Both the position numbers and the translations under genes were made by a program. Of a stretch of 64,000 nucleotides of DNA, positions 1-9,597 are shown one piece after another; positions within the stretch are counted from its first letter, which is position 1; every line of letters starts with the position of its first letter. A model generated the notes under the pieces. That model was not told the origin of the DNA. It did no database searches and saw nothing but the letters and a program-made list of their open reading frames with translations. The DNA comes from Blastococcus sp. LR1 (GTDB lineage Bacteria > Actinomycetota > Actinomycetes > Mycobacteriales > Geodermatophilaceae): contig NZ_JAIUJY010000004.1 in NCBI RefSeq assembly GCF_020166105.1, positions 541,302-605,301 on the forward strand. The letters are read 5' to 3'.

Positions 1-966
1 GGCCGCCTGCAGGACCTGATCAACCAGGGCGAGGCCACCCTCGCCGAGGTCGTCATCACCGTGCTGGACGAGGCCGACTTCATGGCCGACCTGGGCTTCC
101 TCCCGGTCGTCAAGGAGCTGCTCGACCAGACCGCCCGCGACGCCCAGCGCCTGCTGTTCTCGGCGACGCTGGACGGCGAGGTCGACAGCCTGGTCCGCCG
201 CTACCTCAAGGACCCGGCCCGGCACGAGGTCAAGCGCGCCGGCGACGACGCGCCGCCCGCCGAGCACCTGGCCTTCAGCCTCGCGTTCCGCGACAAGCTG
301 CAGGTGGCGACGGAGCTCGCCGGCCGCGCCGGCCGGACGATCATCTTCGCCCGCACCCAGCTCGGCGTCGACCGCCTGGCGGAGAACCTGAAGGCTGCCG
401 GCATCAAGGCCGAGGCGATCCACGGTGGTCTTCCGCAGGCCGCGCGCAAGCGCGCCCTGGAGGAGTTCACCGACGCCCGCTCGCCGGTGCTCGTGGCCAC
501 GGACGTCGCCGCCCGCGGCATCCACGTGGACGACGTCTCGCTGGTCCTGCACTACGACCCGCCGACGGACGCCAAGACCTACCTGCACCGTTCGGGCCGC
601 ACCGCCCGCGCGGGTGCCGCCGGCGTCGTCGTCTCGCTGCTCCTGCCCGACCAGGTGGGCCAGTCCAAGCGCCGTTTCCGCACGGCCAAGGTGGACCCGC
701 AGATCGACCGCATCCGGCCCAGCGACAAGGTCATCCTCGACCTGGTCGCCTCCGGTGTGCCGGTCGAGCCCAAGGAGCGCACGCAGCGCGACATGCGCCG
801 CGGCGGCGGTGGCCCCGGTGGCCGTCCGCGTCGTGACGGCGACCGCCCCGGCGGCCCCCGTCGCTCCTACGGCGACCGCAACCGCTCCGGCGGTGGCGAG
901 CGCCCGGGTCGCCCGGGTGGTGGCGAGCGCCGCTACGGCGGGGAGCGCCCGGCCCGTCAGGGCTGA
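1..966 (+). CDS. DEAD/DEAH-box RNA helicase, C-terminal part (5' truncated)
   Basis: ATP-dependent RNA helicase of the DEAD-box family, acting on RNA structure in the cytoplasm. The window starts inside the gene: the reading frame is open from base 1, so the N-terminal Q motif and Walker A are outside. Visible in order: motif II VLDEAD (residues 21-26 of the visible part), motif III SAT in LFSATLDG, then the second RecA domain with TIIFARTQ, motif V (VATDVAARGIHV) and motif VI (HRSGRTARAG). The last 60 residues form a Gly/Arg-rich RGG-like tail, typical of actinobacterial RhlE/DeaD-type helicases and likely RNA-binding. Which paralogue it is cannot be told from this part. It ends just before a strong hairpin. 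Confidence 0.96.
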   Translation, partial: GRLQDLINQGEATLAEVVITVLDEADFMADLGFLPVVKELLDQTARDAQRLLFSATLDGEVDSLVRRYLKDPARHEVKRAGDDAPPAEHLAFSLAFRDKLQVATELAGRAGRTIIFARTQLGVDRLAENLKAAGIKAEAIHGGLPQAARKRALEEFTDARSPVLVATDVAARGIHVDDVSLVLHYDPPTDAKTYLHRSGRTARAGAAGVVVSLLLPDQVGQSKRRFRTAKVDPQIDRIRPSDKVILDLVASGVPVEPKERTQRDMRRGGGGPGGRPRRDGDRPGGPRRSYGDRNRSGGGERPGRPGGGERRYGGERPARQG

Positions 967-980
967 CATCTGGAACCGCA

Positions 981-1018
981 ACGGCGGCCCGTCCCGGATT
1001 TCCGGGGCGGGCCGCCGT
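981..1018. terminator. Bidirectional terminator hairpin between convergent genes
   Basis: Arms 981-997 and 1002-1018 pair over 17 positions with a single G-U wobble around the 4-nt loop ATTT. It lies between the helicase stop (966) and the stop of the converging gene (1035). There is no U-tract, as is usual for high-GC actinobacteria. Confidence 0.85.
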
Positions 1019-1034
1019 CGTTCGTCCTCGTGCG

Positions 1035-2426
1035 TCAGCTGCGGAAGACCAGGGCTCCGCTGACGGCGGTGACGACCTCGTCCCACGCCGGGCGCAGGGT
1101 GGCGGCGTCGGCGGCGGACAGCGCGGCGTCGGGCTCCCGGTCGGCGCGGGCCACGGCCCGGCCCAGGGGAGCGGTCGGCGCCAGCAGCTCGCCGACGCGG
1201 GTGAGGCCCGCGTACTCGGCCAGGTCGCGCACACCCTCCACCGGCTGCGCCAGCGCCTGGTGGGTGACCAGCCCGGAGGCGCCGTCGGCGACCTCGGCGA
1301 GCAGCTCGGCCAGTTCGGTGAGGTCGTAGCGGTCCAGGTCGGCCGGCAGCGGCGGCGTGTCGGTGTCGGCCACCTCGGGCCAGGAGGCGATCTCGCTCAG
1401 GTCGTGCGCCTCGTTGCCGGCGCAGAAGCGGCTCAGGTCGGCCGGGGTGTCGAAGACGAAGACCTCGCCGTCGCGACCCAGGAAGCGGGCGACGTCCTCC
1501 ACGTAGCAGCGCAGGGTCACCCCGGCGCCGTCGGGGACGACGATCTCCACGGGCAGGATGCCGACGGCCTCCCAGAACTCCGCGGCCGCGGCGACGGCGG
1601 CGGGGGAGGCGGTCACCTTGCTGCCACGCGCGATCGTGCTCACGCCGACGGAGGCGGCGGTCGCACCGGCCGGAGCTGCGTCAGCGTCATCCGTGTCGTC
1701 GGCCGGCTCGTCGACGTCCGGCTCCTCGGCCGCCTCGGACGCCGAGGGGTAGGTCTCGACGGACACGGTGCCGCCGCCGGTCCAGTCGAAGTGCTCGGAG
1801 AGCTCCTCGACGACGTCCTCCCAGAGGTCGTCCAGGATGCTGCCGACGCCGATCCAGGCGTCCTCGCCGGAACGCCCGGCGAACGCCTCCACGCCGAGGC
1901 CCAGGGAACCGATCTCGGGCTTGGCGACGAGCTCGGCGACGGCCTCGAACTCGGTCTCGTCCTCGCCCAGGTCGTCGTCGTCCTCGTCGTCGGTGGCGTC
2001 GAGGCACTCGGCCAGGCGACCCACGATGTCGACGGTGGCGGCCAGCTCGTCGACGGCCCAGCGGTCGGGGTCCTCCGCGGCGATGTCGTACACGCCGTCG
2101 AGGTCGAACCGGTGGTCCTCGTCGGGCGTCAGGTCAGCGGCACCGAGGCCCGCGACGACCGGCCACACCGGGTGGTCGGAGAGGTCGTGGTCGTTCCGGC
2201 TGCGGCAGTACGCGGCGAGCGCGGCCGGCGAGGGGAAGAGGTGGACGACGGCCCGCGCGGTCGGGCTGTCGGGGTCGTCGTCGTTGATGTCGGCGCGCAC
2301 CTCGACGGTCGTGCCGAGGAACGCCTGCCACTCCTCGCCGTCCTCCTCCCACGGCGGAGCCCACAGGGTGTACCCCGTGCGGTCGTCGAGAGTGAGGGCG
2401 ATCGGGACGATGCTCGGCCTGGCCAC
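1035..2426 (-). CDS. Hypothetical acidic protein
   Basis: 463-residue protein of unknown function, start GTG at 2426. It is strongly acidic, with Asp/Glu runs around residues 145-160 and 235-250, has no signal peptide or membrane segment, and appears cytoplasmic. Two regions look alike: the N-terminal part (about residues 1-110) and the later part (about 280-370) both carry a phrase of the type ALAAYCRSRNDHDLSD / DLSRFCAGNEAHDLSE followed by a W-P-V/E pair, so the protein appears to be an internal duplication of one domain joined by an acidic linker. Homologues in actinobacteria are, as I recall, often labelled primosomal protein without functional support. I do not assign a function. Confidence 0.8.
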   Translation of the reverse strand: MARPSIVPIALTLDDRTGYTLWAPPWEEDGEEWQAFLGTTVEVRADINDDDPDSPTARAVVHLFPSPAALAAYCRSRNDHDLSDHPVWPVVAGLGAADLTPDEDHRFDLDGVYDIAAEDPDRWAVDELAATVDIVGRLAECLDATDDEDDDDLGEDETEFEAVAELVAKPEIGSLGLGVEAFAGRSGEDAWIGVGSILDDLWEDVVEELSEHFDWTGGGTVSVETYPSASEAAEEPDVDEPADDTDDADAAPAGATAASVGVSTIARGSKVTASPAAVAAAAEFWEAVGILPVEIVVPDGAGVTLRCYVEDVARFLGRDGEVFVFDTPADLSRFCAGNEAHDLSEIASWPEVADTDTPPLPADLDRYDLTELAELLAEVADGASGLVTHQALAQPVEGVRDLAEYAGLTRVGELLAPTAPLGRAVARADREPDAALSAADAATLRPAWDEVVTAVSGALVFRS

Positions 2427-2477
2427 CCGACCATCCTGCCCTGTCGCCCCGGCGGCGCATCCCCGGGGCGGAAACTG

Positions 2478-2513
2478 CCACCGGCCCCTTCCGGTGTCGG
2501 AAGGGGCCGGTGG
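2478..2513 (-). terminator. Terminator hairpin of the lipoamide dehydrogenase gene
   Basis: Perfect 15-bp stem (2478-2492 with 2499-2513) with a 6-nt loop, 8 nt after the minus-strand stop codon at 2521. On the minus strand it is followed by a short T-containing stretch. Confidence 0.85.
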
Positions 2514-2520
2514 TCGGACG

Positions 2521-3924
<1,404 letters not shown>

Positions 3925-3930
3925 GTATCG

Positions 3931-3936
3931 AGGGTA
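3931..3936 (-). promoter_or_regulatory. -10 element, leaderless promoter of lpd
   Basis: Minus-strand TACCCT, then 6 nt, then the GTG start at 3924. The TAnnnT hexamer at this distance places the transcription start on or next to the start codon, and no Shine-Dalgarno sequence is present. Confidence 0.6.
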
Positions 3937-3941
3937 GTGCG

Positions 3942-3979
3942 ACGACGGCCGGTACCCCCGCTGAGGCACCGGCCGTCGT
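3942..3979 (-). terminator. Hairpin downstream of the deoC/aldehyde dehydrogenase operon
   Basis: 12-bp perfect stem (3942-3953 with 3968-3979), 14-nt loop, between the short aldehyde dehydrogenase gene and the lpd start. It lies just beyond the lpd -10 element, so it probably ends the upstream operon's transcript. Confidence 0.65.
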
Positions 3980-3991
3980 TCGTTCCGTTGT

Positions 3992-4093
3992 TCACACACC
4001 CATCGGGTGCCACGAGAAGGACCCCGTCCCTCTCGCCGCTCGCAGGCCCACGTCGAGCCTCCGGACGGGGCCTCACACGCCCATCGGATGCCA
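3992..4093 (-). repeat. Duplicated 3' end of the short aldehyde dehydrogenase gene
   Basis: The last 21 bp of the short aldehyde dehydrogenase gene (4073-4093, encoding WHPMGV and TGA) recur at 3992-4012 with 19/21 identity. The second copy is in frame, 81 bp further on, and again encodes WHPMGV followed by TGA. The differences are synonymous third-position changes. It looks like a relic of a tandem duplication of the gene end. Confidence 0.7.
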
Positions 4094-4945
4094 GACCGTC
4101 TTGGTCTCCAGGAACGGCGTCATCCGGGTGAGCCCGGGGTCGGCGGTCCAGTCCGGCTCGGTGGCCGGCGGGCGGATCACGCGCTTGATGGTGCCGGCGG
4201 CCTCCCGCTCGAACTCCATCGCGCGACTCACCGGCGCACCGGTCAGGTCGATGCCGTCGACGTCGGCGTGCTCGGCCAGCCAGGGCCCGAGCTCCTCGGC
4301 GTCACCGGTGAGCAGGTTGACCACGCCGCCGGGGACGTCGCTGGTCGCGAGCACCTCGCCGAGCGTGACGGCCGGGATCGGCCGCTCCTTGGAGGTGACG
4401 ACGACGGCGGTGTTGCCCGTCGCCAGGACCGGGGCGAGCACGCTGACCAGGCCGAGCAGCGACGACTGCTGCGGCGCGAGGACGGCGACGACGCCGCTGG
4501 GCTCCGGCGTGGAGAAGTCGAAGTACGGCCCGGCGACCGGGTTCGACCCACCGAGGACGGCGGCCAGCTTGTCGGTCCAGCCGGCGTACCAGACCCAGCG
4601 GTCGATGGCGGCGTCCACGGCGGCCCGCGCCTTCGACGTCGACAGGCCCTCGGCGTGGGCGACCTCGTCGCAGAACTGGACGTGCCGGCCCTCCATCACC
4701 TCGGCCACGCGGTAGAGCACCTGGCCGCGGTTGTAGGCGGTGGCGCCCGACCACTTCGCGAAGGCGCCGCGGGCGGCGACGACGGCGTCCCGGGCGTCCT
4801 TGCGGCTGGCCCAGGCGACGTTGCCCTGGAAGTGGCCCTTGGCGTCGGTGACCTCGTAGGTGCGGCCGCTCTCGGAGCGCGGGAAGGCGCCGTTCACGTA
4901 GAGCTTGTAGGTCTTGCGGACGGCGAGACGGTCGTTGCCGATCAC
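4073..4945 (-). CDS. Short aldehyde dehydrogenase-family protein lacking the catalytic domain
   Basis: 290 residues against about 480 for a full aldehyde dehydrogenase. It matches the N-terminal part ([24 protein letters not shown], then the NAD-fold region with [23 protein letters not shown]) and stops soon after it. The catalytic Cys and the general-base Glu-Leu-Gly-Gly motif are absent; the only Cys (in RHVQFCDEV) is far from any active-site context, and the PWNFP motif is replaced by LAPQQSS. It overlaps the full-length enzyme upstream by 4 bp (GTGA), so the two are translationally coupled and may form a heteromer, with this one as a non-catalytic partner. The gene set deoC, full ALDH, short ALDH is, as I recall, found in other actinobacteria too, which argues against a fresh truncation. 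Confidence 0.88.
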   Translation of the reverse strand: MIGNDRLAVRKTYKLYVNGAFPRSESGRTYEVTDAKGHFQGNVAWASRKDARDAVVAARGAFAKWSGATAYNRGQVLYRVAEVMEGRHVQFCDEVAHAEGLSTSKARAAVDAAIDRWVWYAGWTDKLAAVLGGSNPVAGPYFDFSTPEPSGVVAVLAPQQSSLLGLVSVLAPVLATGNTAVVVTSKERPIPAVTLGEVLATSDVPGGVVNLLTGDAEELGPWLAEHADVDGIDLTGAPVSRAMEFEREAAGTIKRVIRPPATEPDWTADPGLTRMTPFLETKTVWHPMGV

Positions 4946-6384
4946 TGGTCAGCACCCTTCAGGTACGCAGCGAGCCCGTGCCGGCCGCCTTCGCGGCCGT
5001 AGCCGGACTGCTTGTAGCCGCCGAAGGGCGACGTCGGGTCGAACTTGTTGAACGTGTTTGCCCACACCACGCCGGCGCGGAGCTGGTTCGCGATCTTCAG
5101 GATCCGCGAGCCCTTCTCGCTCCAGATGCCGGCCGAGAGCCCGTAGGTGGAGTTGTTCGCCTTCGCCACGGCCTCGTCGGGGGTGCGGAAGGTGAGCACC
5201 GAGAGGACCGGGCCGAAGACCTCGTCGCGGGCGATGCGGTGCGCGGGGGAGACGTCGGTGAAGATCGTCGGCGGGAACCAGAAGCCGCGGTCGGGCAGCT
5301 CGCAGGCCGGCTGCCAGCGGTTCGCGCCCTCGGCCTCGCCGATGTCGGAGAGCTCCCGGATGCGGGCGAGCTGCTCCGCGGAGTTGATCGCGCCGATGTC
5401 GGTGTTCTTGTCCAGCGGATCGCCGACGCGCAGCGTGCCGATGCGGCGCTGGAGGCTTGCGATGACCTCGTCGTGGATCGACTCCTGGACCAGCAGCCGG
5501 GAGCCGGCGCAGCAGACGTGCCCCTGGTTGAAGAAGATCCCCTGGACGATGCCCTCGACGGCCTGGTCGATCGGGGCGTCGTCGAAGACGATGTTCGCCG
5601 CCTTGCCGCCGAGCTCCAGCGTCAGCTTCTTGTTCGTGCCCGCCACCGCGCGGGCGATGGACCTGCCCACCTCGGTCGAGCCGGTGAAGGCGACCTTGTC
5701 GACGTCGCCGTGCTCGACGACCGCGCGACCGGTGTTCCCGGCGCCGGTCACGATGTTGACGACGCCCGCCGGCAGATCGGCCTGCTGGCAGATCTCGGCG
5801 AACAGCAACGCGCTCAGCGGGGTGGTCTCGGCCGGCTTGAGGACGACGGTGTTGCCCGCGGCCAGCGCCGGCGCGACCTTCCACGCCAGCATCAGCAGCG
5901 GGAAGTTCCAGGGGATGACCTGGCCGGCGACGCCCAGGGGGCGGGGTGCGGTGCCGAGGCCGACGTGGTCGAGCTTGTCGGCCCAGCCGGCGTAGTAGAA
6001 GAAGTGCGCGGCGGCCAGCGGGACGTCGACGTCGCGGGACTCGCGGATCGGCTTGCCGTTGTCCAGCGACTCCAGGACGGCGAACTCGCGGGCGCGCTCC
6101 TGCAGCAGGCGCGCGATGCGGAACAGGTACTTGCCGCGGTCGGCGGGGCGCATCGGGCCCCAGGTCTTCTCGAAGGCGCGCCGGGCGGCGCGGACGGCGC
6201 GGTCGACGTCGGCGTCGCTGGCCGAGGAGACCTCGGTGAGGACCTCCTCGGTGGCCGGGTTGACGGTCTTGAAGGACTCGCCGGTGCCGTCGACGAACTC
6301 GCCGTCGATGAACAGGCCGTAGGACGGCGCGATGTTCACGATCGACCGCGACTCGGGGGCGGGGGCGTACTCGAATACGGACAT
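4942..6384 (-). CDS. NAD-dependent aldehyde dehydrogenase
   Basis: Oxidises an aldehyde to the acid with NAD(P)+. Given its place directly after deoC (5 bp gap), acetaldehyde from the deoxyribose-phosphate aldolase reaction is the obvious candidate substrate; that is inferred from context. 480 residues, full length. Visible: PWNFPLLM, KPAETTP with the NAD-binding Lys, FTGSTEVGR, the catalytic Glu motif LELGGKAANIVF, the catalytic Cys in FNQGHVCCAGSR, and EVFGPVLSV. An alternative substrate is possible, since family specificity is hard to read from motifs. The stop overlaps the start of the shorter homologue. Confidence 0.95.
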   Translation of the reverse strand: MSVFEYAPAPESRSIVNIAPSYGLFIDGEFVDGTGESFKTVNPATEEVLTEVSSASDADVDRAVRAARRAFEKTWGPMRPADRGKYLFRIARLLQERAREFAVLESLDNGKPIRESRDVDVPLAAAHFFYYAGWADKLDHVGLGTAPRPLGVAGQVIPWNFPLLMLAWKVAPALAAGNTVVLKPAETTPLSALLFAEICQQADLPAGVVNIVTGAGNTGRAVVEHGDVDKVAFTGSTEVGRSIARAVAGTNKKLTLELGGKAANIVFDDAPIDQAVEGIVQGIFFNQGHVCCAGSRLLVQESIHDEVIASLQRRIGTLRVGDPLDKNTDIGAINSAEQLARIRELSDIGEAEGANRWQPACELPDRGFWFPPTIFTDVSPAHRIARDEVFGPVLSVLTFRTPDEAVAKANNSTYGLSAGIWSEKGSRILKIANQLRAGVVWANTFNKFDPTSPFGGYKQSGYGREGGRHGLAAYLKGADQ

Positions 6385-6389
6385 CTCGT

Positions 6390-7403
6390 TCAGTCCACCG
6401 TCACGTAGTCGGGGCCGGAGTAGTGGCCGGTGCGCAGCTTCTGCCGCTGCAGGAGGAGGTCGTTGAGCAGGCTCGAGGCGCCGAAGCGGAACCAGTCGGC
6501 ATGCAGCCAGTCCGGGCCCACGGTCTCGTTGATGAGCACGAGGTGCTTGACGGCGTCCTTGGTGGTCTTGATGCCGCCGGCGGGCTTGAAGCCGATCTGG
6601 CGGCCGGTGGCGATGCGGAAGTCGCGGACCGCCTCGAGCATCACCAGGCTCACCGGGAGGGTGGCCGCGGGGGTCACCTTGCCGGTGGAGGTCTTGATGA
6701 AGTCACCGCCGGCGAGCATGGCGATCCAGCTGGCGCGGCGGACGTTGTCCAGGGTCTTGAGCTCGCCGGTCTCGAGGATGACCTTGAGGTGGGCGGGGGC
6801 GCCTCCGTCAGGCCGGGAACAGGCCTCCTTGACGGCGACGATCTCCTCGTAGACGTCGAGGTAGCGGCCGGTCAGGAAGGCGCCGCGGTCGATGACCATG
6901 TCGATCTCGTCGGCGCCGTTCTCCACGGCGTCGCGGACGTCGGCGATCTTCACCGCGCGGCTCGCGCGGCCGCTCGGGAACGCGGTGGCGACGGCGGCGA
7001 CGTGGATGCCGGTGCCGACCAGGGCGTCGCGGGCCACGCCGGCCAGGTCGCCGTAGACGCAGACGGCGGCGACGCGGGGCGTGGTCGGGTCGGACGGGTC
7101 GGGCTGCTTGGCCTTGGCGGCGAGGCTGCGGACCTTTCCGGGGGTGTCGGCACCCTCGAGCGTGGTCAGGTCGACCATCGAGATCGCGGTGTCGATCGCC
7201 CACGCCTTCGAGGTCGTCTTGATCGAGCGGGTGCCCAGCTGTGCGACACGGGCCTCGGCGCCGACCTGGTCCACGCCCGGAAGGCCGTGCAGGAAGGCTC
7301 GGAAGGCCGAGTCGGAGCGGATCACGTCGTCGTACGGCGGCAGCGGCGCGTGCACCGCGGGGGTCGCCCCGGGCAGCGCGTCGGGGTCGAGCACGTGGGT
7401 CAT
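6390..7403 (-). CDS. deoC: Deoxyribose-phosphate aldolase
   Basis: Cleaves 2-deoxyribose 5-phosphate into glyceraldehyde 3-phosphate and acetaldehyde, a step in deoxynucleoside catabolism. The class I aldolase barrel is clear: the Schiff-base lysine lies in GGDFIKTSTGK, with the second conserved Lys in FKPAGGIKT near the C-terminus. 337 residues from ATG at 7403; another ATG nine bases upstream (7412) is equally possible, and GGAG precedes both. The frame also runs further upstream into a basic stretch unlike the family, which I exclude. First gene of the deoC/ALDH/short ALDH operon, divergent from the SOS-box gene. Confidence 0.95.
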   Translation of the reverse strand: MTHVLDPDALPGATPAVHAPLPPYDDVIRSDSAFRAFLHGLPGVDQVGAEARVAQLGTRSIKTTSKAWAIDTAISMVDLTTLEGADTPGKVRSLAAKAKQPDPSDPTTPRVAAVCVYGDLAGVARDALVGTGIHVAAVATAFPSGRASRAVKIADVRDAVENGADEIDMVIDRGAFLTGRYLDVYEEIVAVKEACSRPDGGAPAHLKVILETGELKTLDNVRRASWIAMLAGGDFIKTSTGKVTPAATLPVSLVMLEAVRDFRIATGRQIGFKPAGGIKTTKDAVKHLVLINETVGPDWLHADWFRFGASSLLNDLLLQRQKLRTGHYSGPDYVTVD

Positions 7404-7602
7404 GCCGCCCATTCTCCACTGGCGGGAGCTGCTTCCCGACCGCCGCTCACCCGCCCGGAGCATGCGGCGCCGCCCCGATGGTCGGCGGGCGGGGCCAGCA
7501 GGTGGTTCGGCTCGTCCGACCTGTCGCTGTCCAGGCTCGGCTGACATCTGTGAACAGGCCCCTGACCTGGGGATTCATGCTGCACGCTCGGGCCATCTCA
7601 GC

Positions 7603-7624
7603 TAGAATTCGTACATACGTTCGA
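7603..7624 (+). promoter_or_regulatory. -10 element with adjoining LexA (SOS) box
   Basis: TAGAAT (7603-7608) is a good -10. Directly after it, 7609-7624 reads TCGTAC-ATAC-GTTCGA, one mismatch from the actinobacterial LexA consensus TCGAAC-RNRY-GTTCGA, including a fit to the RNRY centre. Bound LexA would cover the expected transcription start. The box ends 17 nt before the GTG of the DUF222-HNH gene. Confidence 0.8.
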
Positions 7625-7641
7625 GTCGTCCGGGAGGTGTC

Positions 7642-8880
7642 GTGCAGCAGCTGGAGTCGTTGGGGTCGCTGCTCGACGAGCTCTCCGGTGAGCGGCTGGA
7701 GGGGATGTTCGGCCCGCAGTTGCTGGAGCGGCTGAGCCCGCTGCTGACGTTGCAAAACCGGATCGCCGCCGAGGTGGCGCGCACGGTGCGGCAGTGCGAA
7801 CTCGCGGATGCGGCGGAGTTCGACGGGAAGGCGTCGATGGCGTCCTGGCTGCGCGGGCACGCGCGGATGTCGCAGTCCGCGGCGATCAGGTTGGTGCGTA
7901 ACGGCCGAGCGCTGGAGCAGTTGCCAGCCGTCGCAGCGGCAGCCGCTCGGGGCGCGGTGAGCGCCGAGGCGGTCTCGGTCATCGCACCGGCCGCCGCCCC
8001 GAAGAACGTGGCCGCCGCGCAAGCGCAGGGCGTGGACCTCGCCGAGGTCGACGCCGCCCTGGCCGATGCCGCAGCGGCAGTCTTCGACCCCGAGCTGCGC
8101 AAGGCGGTCGCCCACTACCTCGACCGGCTGGATCCCGACGGCCCAGAACCCGACCCCACCGAGCAGCGGTCGCTGACCTGGGCCAAGCACTCCGACGGCT
8201 CCGTGACCGGCCGCTTGGAACTGGACGCGGTCGGCGGGGAGAAGGCGATGGCCGCGGTCGAGTCGATCGTGCAGGCCAACCGGCCCGCCGGAGATCTGAG
8301 AACCCGCGCCCAGCAGCAGGCCGACGCCTTCGTCCAGCTGTGTGACAACCAGCTCGCCGCCGGCACCCTGCCGACGCTGCGCACCTTCAAGCCGCACGTC
8401 GTGGTCACCATCCCGTTGGAGGACCTGGTCGGCTCCGACACCGGCTCCGCGACCGCCGACCTCGGGTTCGGCGCCACCATCTCCGCCGCACGCGCCCGGT
8501 GGCTGGCCTGCGACGGCAACGTCACCCGCATCGTGATCGGCCCCCAAGGCCAACCCCTCGAACAGGGCCGCAGCCACCGGGTCGTACCGCCCCACCTGTG
8601 GCGAGCACTCACCGCCCGCGACCAGCACTGCGTGTTCAGCGGCTGCGACGCCCCCGCCCACTGGTGCGAGGCCCACCACCTCATCCATTGGGCCCACGGC
8701 GGCGACACCGACCTGCACAACCTCGCCCTGCTGTGCGAACGCCACCACACCAAGGTCCACCACGGATTCCGGATCGAACGCGACGAATCCGGCCGATGGC
8801 ACACCTACCGACCCGACGGCACCGAGATCCTCGTCCTGCCCCGCATCACCACCGAACCGGTCACCACCCGCGCGGGCTGA
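7642..8880 (+). CDS. DUF222 / 13E12-repeat family HNH endonuclease
   Basis: 412 residues. The N-terminal DUF222 helical domain covers roughly residues 20-300. The C-terminal HNH nuclease has [33 protein letters not shown] and KVHH, giving zinc-binding cysteines and the HNH His/Asn/His set. The family is widespread in actinobacteria, often in many copies, and is known in mycobacteria as 13E12 repeat proteins, several under LexA control. The sequence here has a near-perfect SOS box just upstream, so damage induction is likely. Start GTG at 7642 is supported by GGGAGGT seven nucleotides before it. Its precise role (mobile intron-like nuclease or DNA-damage nuclease) is unknown. Confidence 0.93.
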   Translation: MQQLESLGSLLDELSGERLEGMFGPQLLERLSPLLTLQNRIAAEVARTVRQCELADAAEFDGKASMASWLRGHARMSQSAAIRLVRNGRALEQLPAVAAAAARGAVSAEAVSVIAPAAAPKNVAAAQAQGVDLAEVDAALADAAAAVFDPELRKAVAHYLDRLDPDGPEPDPTEQRSLTWAKHSDGSVTGRLELDAVGGEKAMAAVESIVQANRPAGDLRTRAQQQADAFVQLCDNQLAAGTLPTLRTFKPHVVVTIPLEDLVGSDTGSATADLGFGATISAARARWLACDGNVTRIVIGPQGQPLEQGRSHRVVPPHLWRALTARDQHCVFSGCDAPAHWCEAHHLIHWAHGGDTDLHNLALLCERHHTKVHHGFRIERDESGRWHTYRPDGTEILVLPRITTEPVTTRAG

Positions 8881-8958
8881 CGGTGCGGCTGAGGCTTCGG
8901 TCTCAGGCGTACGGGTGGACGGTGGGAGCGGACGCCCCGCGGCCCGGAGGGTGGCCGA

Positions 8959-8964
8959 TACCGT
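8959..8964 (+). promoter_or_regulatory. -10 element, leaderless promoter of upp
   Basis: TACCGT followed by 7 nt and then GTG at 8972. No Shine-Dalgarno sequence. The same hexamer and spacing occur before sbcD. Confidence 0.6.
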
Positions 8965-8971
8965 GTCGCCC

Positions 8972-9595
8972 GTGCAGCTCACCGTCGTCGACCATCCGTT
9001 GGCCCGTGCCCGCCTCTCCCGCATGCGGGACGAGCGCACCGACAACGCCATGTTCCGGGCCGCCCTGCGCGAGCTCACGCAGATGCTGGTCTACGAGGCC
9101 ACCCGCGACCTGCAGATCGCCGAGGAGCCGATCACCACGCCGGTGACGACGACGACCGGCTACAAGCTGGCTGCCCCGCCGCTGATCGTCCCGGTGCTGC
9201 GCGCCGGCCTCGGCATGGCCGACACCGCGCACGGGATGCTGCCCGAGTCCCAGATGGGCTTCGTCGGCCTGGCCCGCAACGAGGAGACCTTCGAGCCCGA
9301 GGCCTACATGGCCTCGTTGCCCGAGACGCTGGTCGACCGCGACGTCTTCGTGCTCGACCCCATGCTGGCCACCGGCGGCTCGCTGGTGCACTGCTGCGAG
9401 CTGCTCGTCGCCCGCGGCACGACGTCGATCACCGTGCTCTGCGCTCTCGCCGCCCCGGAGGGCATCCAGCGGCTCGAGGAGAGCGGACTGCCCCTGCGGG
9501 TGTTCACCGCGAGCCTCGAGGAGGGCCTGAACGACAAGGCCTACATCGTCCCGGGGCTCGGCGACGCCGGCGACCGCCAGTTCGGCGCGGTCTGA
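8972..9595 (+). CDS. upp: Uracil phosphoribosyltransferase
   Basis: Converts uracil and PRPP to UMP and pyrophosphate in pyrimidine salvage. 207 residues from GTG 8972, the family length; the frame extends 19 codons further up but those residues are not family-like. Key features: [10 protein letters not shown] near the N-terminus, LRAGLGM, the PRPP-binding loop [13 protein letters not shown] (about residues 125-137), and the C-terminal [15 protein letters not shown] that binds uracil. The next gene starts 2 bp after its stop. Confidence 0.97.
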   Translation: MQLTVVDHPLARARLSRMRDERTDNAMFRAALRELTQMLVYEATRDLQIAEEPITTPVTTTTGYKLAAPPLIVPVLRAGLGMADTAHGMLPESQMGFVGLARNEETFEPEAYMASLPETLVDRDVFVLDPMLATGGSLVHCCELLVARGTTSITVLCALAAPEGIQRLEESGLPLRVFTASLEEGLNDKAYIVPGLGDAGDRQFGAV

Positions 9596-9597
9596 CC

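Noticed and set aside
4018..4072. Inverted CCCCGTCC / GGACGGGG pair near the short ALDH stop
   Set aside because: Only 8 bp with a long loop; the hairpin at 3942-3979 is a much better terminator.
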